64,000 bases of DNA from contig NZ_LUAX01000001.1 of assembly GCF_001695575.1 (NCBI RefSeq), forward strand, positions 868,001 to 932,000. Direction: 5' to 3'. Positions 9,419 to 19,220 of the stretch are shown here, piece after piece (positions within the stretch are counted from its first letter, which is position 1; each line of letters begins with the position of its first letter). The notes below the pieces were generated by a model. It searched no databases. It was not told where the DNA came from and saw only the letters and a list, made by a program, of their open reading frames with translations. The translations under genes were made by a program, and so were the position numbers. Source of the DNA: Vibrio europaeus. Its GTDB lineage: Bacteria > Pseudomonadota > Gammaproteobacteria > Enterobacterales > Vibrionaceae.

Positions 9419-11958
9419 TTTGCTACCTCTAGCTGTCTATCTTTTTTAGTGAAGAATGCGTAGAAACCCACCAACACCGTAGAGCTGATTAACAGCGTGA
9501 TGCCAAACAGTATGATGGTGTCTTGGAAACCAAATAGGCTCAGGCACAAGCCTGCTAACATAGGTCCTGCGATGTTTCCGATGCGTTCGGTGAGTCGGAA
9601 AATACCGATTGTTTTTCCTTTATCGATTCCTTCGTTGGCCATTAAGTCCATGACCAATGGAATCTGAGGTGAAACACTGATGCCGTGTGCGATACCAATC
9701 AGAATCACGACCATTAATAGCCCCATAGTACCTGGCAGGAAGACGATGTTGACTAAGGCTAATGCTGAAAGTAGACCGCCAAATACAATGAACTTAATCT
9801 TGTTATCCCAACGGTCTACGAGGAAAGCACTCAAAGGTGATATGACAATAATCGCGATACCATAACTCATCATGACACGACCCGACACTGCACTGCTTTC
9901 GCCTAAATACTGTAAATAAACTGGGCAGATGTAATAAAGGAAGCCTGTAAGAACGACTTTGGCTGGTATTGCACTGAAAAAAGTGATCAGCGAGAAGTAT
10001 TTGTTGCTGAGCAAGACTTTAAAGTCATTGAGCCGAACTGGCTTACTTTGAGCGTTTGAACTGCCGCGACTGAAAAAGCTCATAACAAATAAAACGCTTA
10101 CCAAGGCTAAGACAGATGCAAGCATAAAGGTTACGCTATAGCCAAGCTTGTCCGCTAAGATTCCACCGATTGCCGCGCCACACAGAGAACCAGAGAAAAA
10201 CGAAGATAAGAAGGTAGACATACCTTTAGTTCGGTTTTTGGTCGTCGTTGTGTCAGTGATATACCCTTGGGCAGAAATGAAGACGATACCATAGCCAACT
10301 GCCGTATAGGCTCTCGCAATAAGTAGAAGCTCAAGTGTTTGGCAAACAGCGGTTAGTGCGAGACCAGTACTTGTAATTAAACCGCCAACAATTAACGATT
10401 TTCGACGGCCTACTTTATCTGACCAATAGCCTGCAAAGGGAAGGGAGATCGCCCAGCAAAACATAAACAGTGAGATAGGCAAACTAGTGACTAAGCTTTC
10501 AGGTATCCAATCTTGCGAGCGAGACAAGCTAGCTACAAAGTTAGGGAAAAATGCTAATGAAGCCGCCTCTGCAAAAACCAACATAAACAGGGGTAGTCGA
10601 ATAAAGCGATAATCTTGAAGGTTTTTTACCTTAAGTTCTTTGTTCGAATGTTGTCTCTGGATAATAGAGTTGATGCTATGAGTCACACGCCCAAGCTCAT
10701 CTTTGGCAGAAATACGCGCGAGCCACAATGATGCGCCAATTTTTGAGTCTGTTAGCAATTGTTTGATCTGGTGCCACGGTTTTATGATCATGAAATTACA
10801 GACAAAAAGTATAATTTCGATGACCACAAGGGCAGACGCGATAAGCACCGTCAACATATCCATTAAGCTGTCTTCGATTAGCTGGGGGATAATGTTCATG
10901 TCAGTGGTCATCTTAATCGATGTTTGTGAATCTGGGTCGATTTCCAGATTTATCGAAGACGAATGGTCGTTACCCGTAAAGTTATTCGGGTAATGGTACA
11001 AAGACGTTTCAGCTTGTTGAAGCTCTATAGAGAGCAGTTCTTTATGCTGATTAAGATACTCAGCAAACTCGTCTTCAAGCCCATAGAGTCTATCTAGGGG
11101 GACACCTTGGTTGAGCAGTCTTTGGATCATGCTGCTAAGAGTGTCACCAATGACGATAGATTTCTGTTCTAATTGAGTTTCGTAAGTGGTCGAGAACTTA
11201 TCGAGAGCCTGATACGAACTACCCACATTAGACGCGATAGTCAGAACGATAGCCAGTGCAATAATTAGCAGCGGGAAATACTTATCACGAAAGCGCTGCC
11301 AACCATTTTTACCTTTTTTAGCAAAAAAGCGTTGATTGGCGTTTTCAATAAGTTCTTTGTCAGTCAGCTCAGGTTGTTCAAGTGTTTCTGATATGCCTTT
11401 CAGCTTCTGCAACAAAAAGTCGAGGCCGGTGTATAAAGCTATGTATCCAATAAAGCATGTAATCAACACCCACATTAAGGTGTCAAATAGTTGCTGCATA
11501 AGAAGCTTATGCTTAATGCTGTCTAAGTATCCCGTGGAGTAGTAAAGCTGAAGAGCACCTTCTTTGACATCAAAAGTATTGGTAATGTCAGACGTAATCA
11601 ATCGCTCGTTTTCCGTAGCTTCACCAGCAGAGTAGAGGACGTCACCTTTAATGTTGACGACTTGCATTCGGCTAATTCCATCGACAAGCGAGAGGCGTCT
11701 TTCTAGAAGAGATTGAATGTTAGAAATAGAAGATAGTGGCAGGCCCAAGCTTATTGCCTGCTTAATATCGTGGTCGGTTTCGTTTAGGACGACTTGATAA
11801 GTAGAATCACTCGTTTGGGTAAGTCGTTTTTCAAAATTTAGATAGTTTAATGTGCTGTTTAAGCCATTGGAAAACAGTAAGACGGCGAAAATCGCTAACA
11901 CAAGTTTGACTCTTAACGAGAAAAACGTACGACGTGAAGTGATGTGGTTACTGCTCAT
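9415..11958 (-). CDS. Sensor-like module fused to a major facilitator superfamily (MFS) transporter
   Basis: This 847-residue membrane protein has two parts. The N-terminal half has membrane segments near residues 16-33, 158-178, 229-247 and 366-390, two periplasmic loops of roughly 120 residues, and a HAMP-like stretch at about 388-440 (IIKPWHQIK, then DELGRVTHSIN). The C-terminal half (about 453-835) is a 12-helix MFS transporter with the motif DKVGRRK near 514-520. A sensor half joined to an MFS half is unusual. It overlaps the following binding-protein gene by four bases and begins 26 bases after clpV. Its role in secretion is unknown. It could sense a ligand presented by the two adjacent periplasmic proteins, or export a small molecule. 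Confidence 0.8.
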   Translation of the reverse strand: MSSNHITSRRTFFSLRVKLVLAIFAVLLFSNGLNSTLNYLNFEKRLTQTSDSTYQVVLNETDHDIKQAISLGLPLSSISNIQSLLERRLSLVDGISRMQVVNIKGDVLYSAGEATENERLITSDITNTFDVKEGALQLYYSTGYLDSIKHKLLMQQLFDTLMWVLITCFIGYIALYTGLDFLLQKLKGISETLEQPELTDKELIENANQRFFAKKGKNGWQRFRDKYFPLLIIALAIVLTIASNVGSSYQALDKFSTTYETQLEQKSIVIGDTLSSMIQRLLNQGVPLDRLYGLEDEFAEYLNQHKELLSIELQQAETSLYHYPNNFTGNDHSSSINLEIDPDSQTSIKMTTDMNIIPQLIEDSLMDMLTVLIASALVVIEIILFVCNFMIIKPWHQIKQLLTDSKIGASLWLARISAKDELGRVTHSINSIIQRQHSNKELKVKNLQDYRFIRLPLFMLVFAEAASLAFFPNFVASLSRSQDWIPESLVTSLPISLFMFCWAISLPFAGYWSDKVGRRKSLIVGGLITSTGLALTAVCQTLELLLIARAYTAVGYGIVFISAQGYITDTTTTKNRTKGMSTFLSSFFSGSLCGAAIGGILADKLGYSVTFMLASVLALVSVLFVMSFFSRGSSNAQSKPVRLNDFKVLLSNKYFSLITFFSAIPAKVVLTGFLYYICPVYLQYLGESSAVSGRVMMSYGIAIIVISPLSAFLVDRWDNKIKFIVFGGLLSALALVNIVFLPGTMGLLMVVILIGIAHGISVSPQIPLVMDLMANEGIDKGKTIGIFRLTERIGNIAGPMLAGLCLSLFGFQDTIILFGITLLISSTVLVGFYAFFTKKDRQLEVAK

Positions 11959-11983
11959 ACTTACTGCTTTCCTTGGCTACTTG

Positions 11984-14596
11984 TTACTTAATGGTTAGCT
12001 CAAAACCCGCTGGGTTTGATGCTGCAACAACCGATACTTGAGAGATAGGCTCTTGCTGACTCAAGCGACTGATACATTCTTCAGCTAGCTTTGGCATCAA
12101 AGAGCGGTTAATGATCTGTTCAACGGCGCGACCACCTGTCGTTGGGTCAGTATTTTTGTTAACAACAAAGTCAACAAAGCCTTTATCCCAAGTGAAGCTC
12201 GCTTGATACTGTTCAGCCAGTTTTTTCTTAATTCGGTTAAGAGAAATTTCGGTAATTTTAGATAGCTCTTCGTCGTTAAGTGGGTAGTAAGGCACGATAG
12301 TCGTGCGTCCTAAGAAAGCTGGCTTAAAGTAATGTTGTAAGTCAGGACGAATGCTCTCTAGCAGCTCTTCATTGGTCATTCGTTCTTCGCGATTTTCACA
12401 GGCATCACAAATTGCTTGGTCTGCTGCGTTAGAAGTCATAATGATAATGGTATTTTTGAAATCAACCGTGCGGCCTTCACTGTCTTTGATATGGCCTTTA
12501 TCAAATATTTGATAGAACAAGTCGTGAACACCTGGGTGCGCTTTTTCCATTTCATCAAGAAGAAGAACAGAATAAGGATTGCGTCGAATGGCTTCAGTCA
12601 ACACGCCACCTTCACCAAAACCAACATAACCAGCCGGAGAACCTAAAAGCATAGAGATCTTATGTTCTTCTTTAAACTCGGTCATGTTGATTACTGTTAA
12701 GTCATTGCTTCCGCCGTACAGTTGCTCAGCGAGTGCCATGGCTGTTTCCGTCTTACCTACACCACTTGGGCCACACATGAGGAACACGCCAATTGGTTTA
12801 CGGCTGTCTGTGAGACCTGCACGAGAGATACGAATAGCCTTCGCAAGCTCTTGTTTGGCAACATTTTGGCCGATAACACGCTTATCTAGCTCTTCTTCAA
12901 GTGAAAGTAATCGAGCAATCTCATCACTCATCATGTTGCCAACTGGAATACCGGTCCAGTTAGCAATGATCTGGGCAATCGTATTGTCATCGACCATCGC
13001 GTTCACAAGCGGCAGTTCGCCTTGCAAATCATGAAGTTTGTCTAGCATGTCATTGAGTGCAGTCTGCTTGGTTAGATCGCCTTTATCTCCACCTTCTGCG
13101 TTGCTAATTTCCTCTTGCAAAGCTTTGATTTGATCAACCAGTTCAACCTCTTGTTTCCAACGAGCGTTCAAGGCTTCAAGCTCTGATTCATTGGCCTCGA
13201 TTTCTCCTGTGATCTCTTTGATCTCTTCTTCAGCAATGCCGAAAAGCGCATTCTCTTTTTCTAGAGCGGCTTTTTCATTCTTTTGATAACGAATGGTCTG
13301 CTCTAGAGATTCAACGACTTCTGGTTTAGCACCTTGAGTTAGGGCAATACGTGCACTGGCGGTATCAAGAAGGCTGATCGCTTTATCTGGCAACTGACGG
13401 CTAGGCAGGTAACGGATTGAAAGATTGACCGCAGCATCAATGGCAGTTTCAGCGATGAAAGCGCCATGGTGTTTCTGCAAAGAAGCTGCGACACCACGAA
13501 GCATTTGTTTTGCATCTTCGGCATTGGGTTCTTCGATTGTAACTACTTGGAAACGACGAGTTAGGGCCGGGTCCTTTTCAAAATATTTTTTGTACTCAGC
13601 CCAAGTGGTTGCAGCGATGGTTTTGAACTCACCACGCGCTAATGCCGGTTTAAGTAAGTTTGCCGCGTCATTTTGGCCTGCAGCACCGCCAGCGCCGATT
13701 AGAGTATGAGCCTCATCAATAAATACGATGATTGGCACTTCACTATTCTTAACTTCGTTGATCACATCTTTAAGTCGGTTTTCAAACTCACCTTTGACGC
13801 TTGCGCCCGCTTGAAGCAATCCCAAATCCAGTGAATGAATTTGCACGCCTTGAAGTGCCCCTGGGACTTCATCTGCTGCAATTCGAAGTGCTAGCCCTTC
13901 CACTACGGCTGTCTTACCTACGCCTGGTTCACCGACCATGATCGGGTTGTTTTGGCGCTTTCTGCAAAGAATATCGATGGCCTTGCGAACTTCGGCGTTT
14001 CGGCCTGATATTGGGTCAATATTACCGTCAATGGCTTGCTGAGTTAGGTTAATCGTATATTTACTTAGCGCGTCGTTTGCAGACGGTTGACCTGCTGGAG
14101 CGCCACCTTCTGCTGCTGAAGTTTTACTGCGAGCAACAGCGGTTTTATTGATCAGCCCCTGTAAAGATTCAAGTGACACTGATTGCAAACTTTCCAGTTG
14201 AAGCGTGTTTACTCCCAATACGTTTTGTTGCAATAAAGCTTGAACTAAATGCAAGCTAATCACTTCGCCATGACCAAAGTTTACTGAGGCGATCATCCAA
14301 GCATCTTTGATGAGTTCAGTCAGACCGTGACTCAGAGTCGGCTGCCCTTCGCTTCCTTTTGGAAGTCGTGCGATCTTGGTCGACAGCTCATTAACAATTG
14401 CATCTTGAGACAATTTCTGAGATTGCATCAAGTTACTTAAGTTGGCATCTTGCTGAGAAATTAATTGCAGCAACCAATGCTCAATCTCGATAGAAGGAAC
14501 GCCTTGGTTCATGGCCGCACCGGCAGAGACTTCAAGAGCCTGTTTTAGCTCGGGAGAAAGCTTGGCGACTAAATTTGTTAGTGTTACTTGTGTCAT
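11984..14596 (-). CDS. tssH: T6SS sheath-disassembly ATPase TssH (ClpV)
   Basis: ClpV is a AAA+ unfoldase that disassembles contracted TssB-TssC sheath in the cytoplasm. The 870 residues are full length. An N-terminal ClpN domain (about 1-150) binds sheath. The first AAA domain has Walker A GEPGVGKT (222-229) and Walker B VFIDEAH (291-297). A coiled-coil middle region lies near 425-530. The second AAA domain has Walker A GPSGVGKT (609-616) and a later VLLLDEMEKAH Walker B. All catalytic motifs look intact. It sits 57 bases after tssG and just before the sensor/binding-protein insert. Confidence 0.97.
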   Translation of the reverse strand: MTQVTLTNLVAKLSPELKQALEVSAGAAMNQGVPSIEIEHWLLQLISQQDANLSNLMQSQKLSQDAIVNELSTKIARLPKGSEGQPTLSHGLTELIKDAWMIASVNFGHGEVISLHLVQALLQQNVLGVNTLQLESLQSVSLESLQGLINKTAVARSKTSAAEGGAPAGQPSANDALSKYTINLTQQAIDGNIDPISGRNAEVRKAIDILCRKRQNNPIMVGEPGVGKTAVVEGLALRIAADEVPGALQGVQIHSLDLGLLQAGASVKGEFENRLKDVINEVKNSEVPIIVFIDEAHTLIGAGGAAGQNDAANLLKPALARGEFKTIAATTWAEYKKYFEKDPALTRRFQVVTIEEPNAEDAKQMLRGVAASLQKHHGAFIAETAIDAAVNLSIRYLPSRQLPDKAISLLDTASARIALTQGAKPEVVESLEQTIRYQKNEKAALEKENALFGIAEEEIKEITGEIEANESELEALNARWKQEVELVDQIKALQEEISNAEGGDKGDLTKQTALNDMLDKLHDLQGELPLVNAMVDDNTIAQIIANWTGIPVGNMMSDEIARLLSLEEELDKRVIGQNVAKQELAKAIRISRAGLTDSRKPIGVFLMCGPSGVGKTETAMALAEQLYGGSNDLTVINMTEFKEEHKISMLLGSPAGYVGFGEGGVLTEAIRRNPYSVLLLDEMEKAHPGVHDLFYQIFDKGHIKDSEGRTVDFKNTIIIMTSNAADQAICDACENREERMTNEELLESIRPDLQHYFKPAFLGRTTIVPYYPLNDEELSKITEISLNRIKKKLAEQYQASFTWDKGFVDFVVNKNTDPTTGGRAVEQIINRSLMPKLAEECISRLSQQEPISQVSVVAASNPAGFELTIK

Positions 14597-14653
14597 ACAG
14601 TTTTCCTTGTATTTCGAAGCATCAAAACAACGAAGCTACGGAGTGTTTTTCCA

Positions 14654-15583
14654 TTATTTGAGCAAGATACTTATCATTTGGTGCGGCTTTCTTTCTGGGG
14701 CGAGGCAATCAACCTCTCCCAGTTTCGCTGCACGGTTGATGTTGCTGGAAAGTGTCGGTCGCGAAAGGTATTCGCGTTTAACCTTGAGATAAATCGAAAC
14801 TTGAGTGTTATCGCGAAGGTAATGCTGAATGAGTTCACGCATACTACTTGCAAGCATTCGGTCGTTTTGAATATCTAAAAGGTCTTGTTCATTGGCCGGT
14901 TTAATCGAGACAACCAAATGATTAAAGTGCGTTAAACAGGTTTTTCCAATTAGAAACCCTTGTCCAATACGGCTATTGTAAGTGCGATTAATACCAAGCT
15001 TGGTCAGTGAATCTACTGGGAGTTGACGACGTTCTTGGTGCTTTGTAGAGACTTCAATTTCATACGGGAAGTAGTCATTCAGCATTTGTTCTAAGCTACT
15101 TAGATTACGGCTATTTTGCCCAAGCAAGAATGAGTATTGGAAAAAGTTTCCATGTTCGTCATTAAGTGCAGCTATGTGGTTCAGTAGACGAGACTTTTCA
15201 GGATGTAGCTCATTCTGAACTACTAACCAAGGAGAGGTCTCAAGCTGAGCGACAAGTTCAAAATACCTCTGATTGAATACATCGAGAAAGTCTTTTAAAG
15301 CATGGTCGTCGTCATGCAGTGCTGCTAAAAGTTCTTCATAAATGTAGTAAGGGATTACACCTTTAACGCCCGATAACGCTTGCTTAGCCAGCCTCAGCTT
15401 GGCGTTATTGTTCTTTAAAGAAAAATACTGGATTTCACTTGCATCACCGGTTGGCATTGCTTCGGCTTTAAGCACCAAGCGAATTCGTTGCTCCGATTCA
15501 GAGATAAAGTGCGATAGCAATCGCATCGCTTGAGCAAAATCGTATTTTTCTGCGTTATTGGTTAGGTCATTGACTACTTTCAT
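14654..15583 (-). CDS. tssG: T6SS baseplate protein TssG
   Basis: TssG forms the wedge core of the baseplate with TssF and TssE. I place the start at ATG 15583 because a GGTGGA ribosome site lies about five bases before it; a GTG nine bases earlier (15592) has no such site. The 309-residue product has the family's helical N-terminus, with FAQAMRLLSHF near the start. The C-terminal part is consistent with TssG, including FLIGKTCLTHF. It follows tssF by 15 bases and precedes clpV. Identity rests on position and family resemblance. Confidence 0.92.
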   Translation of the reverse strand: MKVVNDLTNNAEKYDFAQAMRLLSHFISESEQRIRLVLKAEAMPTGDASEIQYFSLKNNNAKLRLAKQALSGVKGVIPYYIYEELLAALHDDDHALKDFLDVFNQRYFELVAQLETSPWLVVQNELHPEKSRLLNHIAALNDEHGNFFQYSFLLGQNSRNLSSLEQMLNDYFPYEIEVSTKHQERRQLPVDSLTKLGINRTYNSRIGQGFLIGKTCLTHFNHLVVSIKPANEQDLLDIQNDRMLASSMRELIQHYLRDNTQVSIYLKVKREYLSRPTLSSNINRAAKLGEVDCLAPERKPHQMISILLK

Positions 15584-15598
15584 GATTTCCACCCAACT

Positions 15599-17350
15599 CT
15601 ATAAAGCGCTCTGGCTGCCGTGGATTTTGGGGTAGCGCTTAACATAACCATCACGGCCATAGACCTTTATCGACAGCTGAATGTAACGATCAAAGCTACA
15701 GAACTGCTGGAAAAAGCGGTTAAGAACGTCACTGAACACTAGAAAGCCACCAGTGGTATCCAATGTAATTTCAATCTCCGTTCCCGGTGAGAACACGTTT
15801 TTGCCCAGAATTCTTAGCGCAGACACTTGTGAACGGATATTGACGTTACGAATCGTCTGGATTTCGTCAGCAGAAATCTGACTCCGACTACATAAACGCA
15901 GCATTCTTTTTAACGCTTCCTCAGGGTGCTCTGCATGAAGAAGAGAGACAAAGTTAGCATTGAGCAGGGCGATAAATTGCCAGTGTAAATGTGGATCTTG
16001 CTCACGTGAAATAGGCGCAGAGGGTGGATAAATCGGGCTAAACTCGCCCGGTAAATCGATGCTCTCTAGACACTCGAAATCCCCCTGAACAGCACAAGCG
16101 CGTTTTCCGTTGGTACAAAGAAGGCGAGTACCATACAGTTTGTTGAATTCGAGGTCTTGTTGATTATTTAAGCTGATTGCGAGTCTGAACTCGTTGTCGC
16201 TACCGCGCGTGCATTGCCAATGATCGGCTTTCGGATCTGAGCGATAGCTGTCTTTGAACAGAGGTGTGAGTGTTTTTTCACCCATCGAAGTGATTTCGTA
16301 CACTTCTGTGACTTCAACGATCTCAATATCACCATCGCTGTGCGCGTCGGCATTAACGGGAATACTCAGACTCCGTTGGTCATAGGTTGTCGGTTCACCG
16401 GTTTGTTCGAACAAGTTAATCGCTGGAACGATGTTTAGCTTAAACACTTGGTTGTCGAATAAGCGCATAAACTCCGTTGGTAAGCTATGCATAAACAAGT
16501 TCAATACTATTTGTGATGTATCAAATTGTTTGATTGCTTGACCGAACTCTTTAAGGCGGAAGAATTGACGTTTTTCTTTAAAGAAGAAGAACTCACTGAT
16601 CAGTTGATAACCGGCAAACTGGTTGCCTTTCTGCGGCAGAAACTGAAAATTGGTATCGCTAATTCTACTTTTTAAACGCTCGGGTTCGAGAACAGCATGC
16701 TTCTCGCACGCTGCATCAGAAATTGAGATGGCTTGGGTTTCAGCAAGTAATAGCTCGACTAGCGAATCTGCATTGTTTTCAAAACCCTGAACAAAAAAAT
16801 CGAGGTCTTCACAATCTAAAGATGAGAAAAATAAATCTGGATCACCCGTAGAAAAGCTGAGCTGTATAACCGCCGTTGTTTGTTCTGTACCTGCAGGGCG
16901 ATTGAACTTGAATGGCGCACTAGAGGCCGTGGTATCCATCAACTTAAATGAGGTGGTTTTTAGCTCATCAATCGTGGTAAAGGTGCAACTTTGACCTTGC
17001 GCTACGGCAGAGAACTGCGAACCTTTAGGCAGTGTTACTGACTCGGCCAGATCGGCCTCTTCATCAAGCTGGAGGTAAGCAATGCTCGGAACGGTTTGAA
17101 TGTAGCTTGGGTATAAAACACCAAGTAATCCTTCAACGACTTCTGGCAACTGGTCTGATAGTTTCTTTTCGACAGTAGCGTTGAGTAAAGCTACACCATC
17201 AAGCAGTCGAGCAAGGCTCGGGTCTTCAATTTGACCTTGATGGATGTTTAAACGTTCAGCATGACTAGGGTGCTGGTGTCCAAATTGGCCTAAGGCGCGT
17301 CGAACAAGAGTCAGTTCCTGTTCGAAATATCTTAATAACGGATCACTCAT
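15599..17350 (-). CDS. tssF: T6SS baseplate protein TssF
   Basis: The 583-residue product matches TssF length and has its characteristic N-terminus (LLRYFEQELTLVRRALGQF), followed by the HPSHAERL segment, where most homologues have HPKIAGRL or similar. TssF makes two copies per wedge with TssG, around the TssE subunit, and docks on TssK. The start ATG lies inside the end of tssE (8-base overlap), indicating coupling. No internal stops or truncation were seen. Confidence 0.96.
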   Translation of the reverse strand: MSDPLLRYFEQELTLVRRALGQFGHQHPSHAERLNIHQGQIEDPSLARLLDGVALLNATVEKKLSDQLPEVVEGLLGVLYPSYIQTVPSIAYLQLDEEADLAESVTLPKGSQFSAVAQGQSCTFTTIDELKTTSFKLMDTTASSAPFKFNRPAGTEQTTAVIQLSFSTGDPDLFFSSLDCEDLDFFVQGFENNADSLVELLLAETQAISISDAACEKHAVLEPERLKSRISDTNFQFLPQKGNQFAGYQLISEFFFFKEKRQFFRLKEFGQAIKQFDTSQIVLNLFMHSLPTEFMRLFDNQVFKLNIVPAINLFEQTGEPTTYDQRSLSIPVNADAHSDGDIEIVEVTEVYEITSMGEKTLTPLFKDSYRSDPKADHWQCTRGSDNEFRLAISLNNQQDLEFNKLYGTRLLCTNGKRACAVQGDFECLESIDLPGEFSPIYPPSAPISREQDPHLHWQFIALLNANFVSLLHAEHPEEALKRMLRLCSRSQISADEIQTIRNVNIRSQVSALRILGKNVFSPGTEIEITLDTTGGFLVFSDVLNRFFQQFCSFDRYIQLSIKVYGRDGYVKRYPKIHGSQSAL

Positions 17351-17768
17351 AACTGTCCTCCGTCATTAGTGTTCTTAAATCATTCAGTGAAATTTTTGAG
17401 TCAAATACCAACTCGGTTTCTCCTTGAGTGGTTTTGGCTTTTGCAACGATGTTAAACGCAATGGCGTTTTCATTTTCTTTGCGCTCTCCGAGTTCAACCA
17501 TCACATTGGTTAATCTTGGCTCGAAGTGTTTGATGTAACTTTCCAATCGAAGTGCTAGTTGCGCTTGATCTAAGCTAGCGCTCAGTAGCTGCACGTCTTC
17601 AATACCATAACGAAAGTTAGAGCGCTGCAGTTCAATAAATCGGTCGTCTATCTCAAGTAGAGATGCCTCTGACTCAAGTAGCTTCGTCAGGTTGTACTTG
17701 ATGTCTTCAATGTCATCATTGGGGCCCGAATTTTCGTGTGGCTGAACAAAGGTTTTCCAGAAACTCAT
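17343..17768 (-). CDS. tssE: T6SS baseplate protein TssE (gp25-like)
   Basis: TssE resembles phage T4 gp25 and starts sheath polymerisation on the baseplate. The 141-residue protein contains the gp25 hallmark EPRL (in HFEPRLTNV, about residues 82-90). The start ATG shares one base with the stop of the upstream tssC-like gene, and its 3' end overlaps tssF by eight bases. Length is normal for the family. Confidence 0.93.
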   Translation of the reverse strand: MSFWKTFVQPHENSGPNDDIEDIKYNLTKLLESEASLLEIDDRFIELQRSNFRYGIEDVQLLSASLDQAQLALRLESYIKHFEPRLTNVMVELGERKENENAIAFNIVAKAKTTQGETELVFDSKISLNDLRTLMTEDSYE

Positions 17769-19168
17769 TACGCCACCTCATCCAGTTCAGTTGTCAGGAT
17801 CACTTCACCAGTGAAATGGTCGTACTGGTATTGGGGAACAATACGTAAAGTACAAGAAAAGCTGCCTTTGTGATGTGGTGACTCTGTAACACTGATTTTG
17901 GCGAAGCTTAACGGGTATTTAGACAGTGTTTCTTCATTGGCAAATGAGACGTTGCTGGAAAACTTTTCAATCCAATGCGTTAAGAAAAGCTCACATTCTG
18001 ATGCGGTATTGAAGCTACCAATCATTTCTCTCACTTGTACCTTTAAGTAGTGAGCGATGCGGCAGGACATTAGGCTAGTTTGGAGCTGTGTAAGCACTTT
18101 CTCGTTATCGGTTTGAGAGTGACTTTGCCAAATCGAATTGTTGCCATTGAAGTAAAATTTTTCGCTCAAGGCACTCTTGGTTAAAGGAATAAATCCATTT
18201 TGGGCATAGAAGGTCGAAATTTGACCAAACAAAACCACATCAGTTTCAGGACGAGATAAAAATTGGCTATCGTGATGCTCTAAATTAACCAAAGCCCCTT
18301 GAGCTTTATCGTTCCAGCGAGATTTCAAAAAACCGAACCAGTTTACTCGGTGGTGTTCTCTCATCATGGTTGCCGCAAAAGCGAATGCGGCATTGCCCCA
18401 AAGTCCTTGACCTGCCTCGTTGTAGATAAAGCCCACTTTGGCATTCTTGTAGCAGTTACGCATACGAATGGAAGGCATGACTAAGCCAACGAATTTAGAT
18501 GACGCTTTCTGTCTAAGCTCCTGCCAAGGCTTGTAGTCCTCTCCTGTAAGGATTTTTTCAATTCGGTTGGTATCTGATAACCAATCCGCAGTCGGTTGTA
18601 CAAAGAAGTGCTCATCAGGAGAAAAAAGCATAGGGCATAGAGTGACTTCCCCTAACTTACCCAACAGTTCCAAGGTGAATAGGTCGTCATAGTCAGCATC
18701 AAAATCCATATCAAGCGAGATTCTGTGGGTAAAAACTATGCTACCAAATGGATGCCCGCCTAGAGTGTTTAGCTCTTTGTTACCAATTTTGTTGTAAAGT
18801 TCAGACCCTTTGATGGTATAGGCTTGGTTGACGTCGTTTGAAATCTCGGACCAATCCATATCAAGCAATTTGAGTTTAGTACGTTGCTTGTTGACGGGTA
18901 GCTTAGCTAAGCCTTCAAGCCCGAGCCAACTACCGTGAAGAGTCTCAAAATCATTGTTGTGCAGAATCTCATCAAGCTGCTTTGAAATACCGCTGTCTAG
19001 TTCGGTGATCAATTGGGCGAGAAAAACCGTTAAACGGCCTTTGCTAGTGAGTGCTTCCGGAGCAATCTCAGACAGCAGAGATAGCGACTCTTTCAAAAAG
19101 TCGTTGTCTGTGGTGTCTAATCCGGCAAAATTCCGTTGCCATTCTGAATCGATGTTCAAATTCATCAT
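17768..19168 (-). CDS. Second TssC-like sheath protein (TssC paralogue)
   Basis: This 466-residue protein is a divergent paralogue of the adjacent tssC product. Both share the order FETLHGSWLGLEGL / FQKLEGSWRGLQKL, a GHPFGS / GEPYGT segment, a VMPSIRMRN / TLPRTMARL segment and the C-terminal IAHYLKV. I prefer the ATG at 19168 (or 19165), preceded by AGGA; an upstream TTG at 19201 falls inside a hairpin and has no good ribosome site. Only one tssB is present, so this copy either shares that partner or has another role. Sheath incorporation, a baseplate-proximal ring or a regulator of polymerisation are all possible. It overlaps tssE by one base. Confidence 0.88.
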   Translation of the reverse strand: MMNLNIDSEWQRNFAGLDTTDNDFLKESLSLLSEIAPEALTSKGRLTVFLAQLITELDSGISKQLDEILHNNDFETLHGSWLGLEGLAKLPVNKQRTKLKLLDMDWSEISNDVNQAYTIKGSELYNKIGNKELNTLGGHPFGSIVFTHRISLDMDFDADYDDLFTLELLGKLGEVTLCPMLFSPDEHFFVQPTADWLSDTNRIEKILTGEDYKPWQELRQKASSKFVGLVMPSIRMRNCYKNAKVGFIYNEAGQGLWGNAAFAFAATMMREHHRVNWFGFLKSRWNDKAQGALVNLEHHDSQFLSRPETDVVLFGQISTFYAQNGFIPLTKSALSEKFYFNGNNSIWQSHSQTDNEKVLTQLQTSLMSCRIAHYLKVQVREMIGSFNTASECELFLTHWIEKFSSNVSFANEETLSKYPLSFAKISVTESPHHKGSFSCTLRIVPQYQYDHFTGEVILTTELDEVA

Positions 19169-19190
19169 GTCCTGAGAATAGAGAAAGAAT

Positions 19191-19210
19191 AGGCCGGACA
19201 AGTCCGGCCT
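19191..19210 (-). terminator. Intercistronic hairpin between tssC and the tssC-like gene
   Basis: A perfect 9-base inverted repeat (AGGCCGGAC / GTCCGGCCT) with a 2-base centre lies 11 bases after the tssC stop. Downstream in the transcript is a pyrimidine-rich run (TATTCTTTCTC) but not a solid U tract. It could be a partial terminator or an mRNA 3'-end stabiliser that makes hcp-tssB-tssC more abundant than the baseplate genes. Function is inferred. Confidence 0.55.
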
Positions 19211-19220
19211 GATTTCTGAT

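Noticed and set aside
12684..13034. Plus-strand open frame of 116 codons inside clpV
   Set aside because: It is the antisense shadow of a complete AAA+ gene with intact Walker motifs.
19169..19201. Longer N-terminus for the tssC-like protein from TTG 19201
   Set aside because: The TTG lies in a perfect hairpin with no ribosome site; ATG 19168/19165 has AGGA just upstream.
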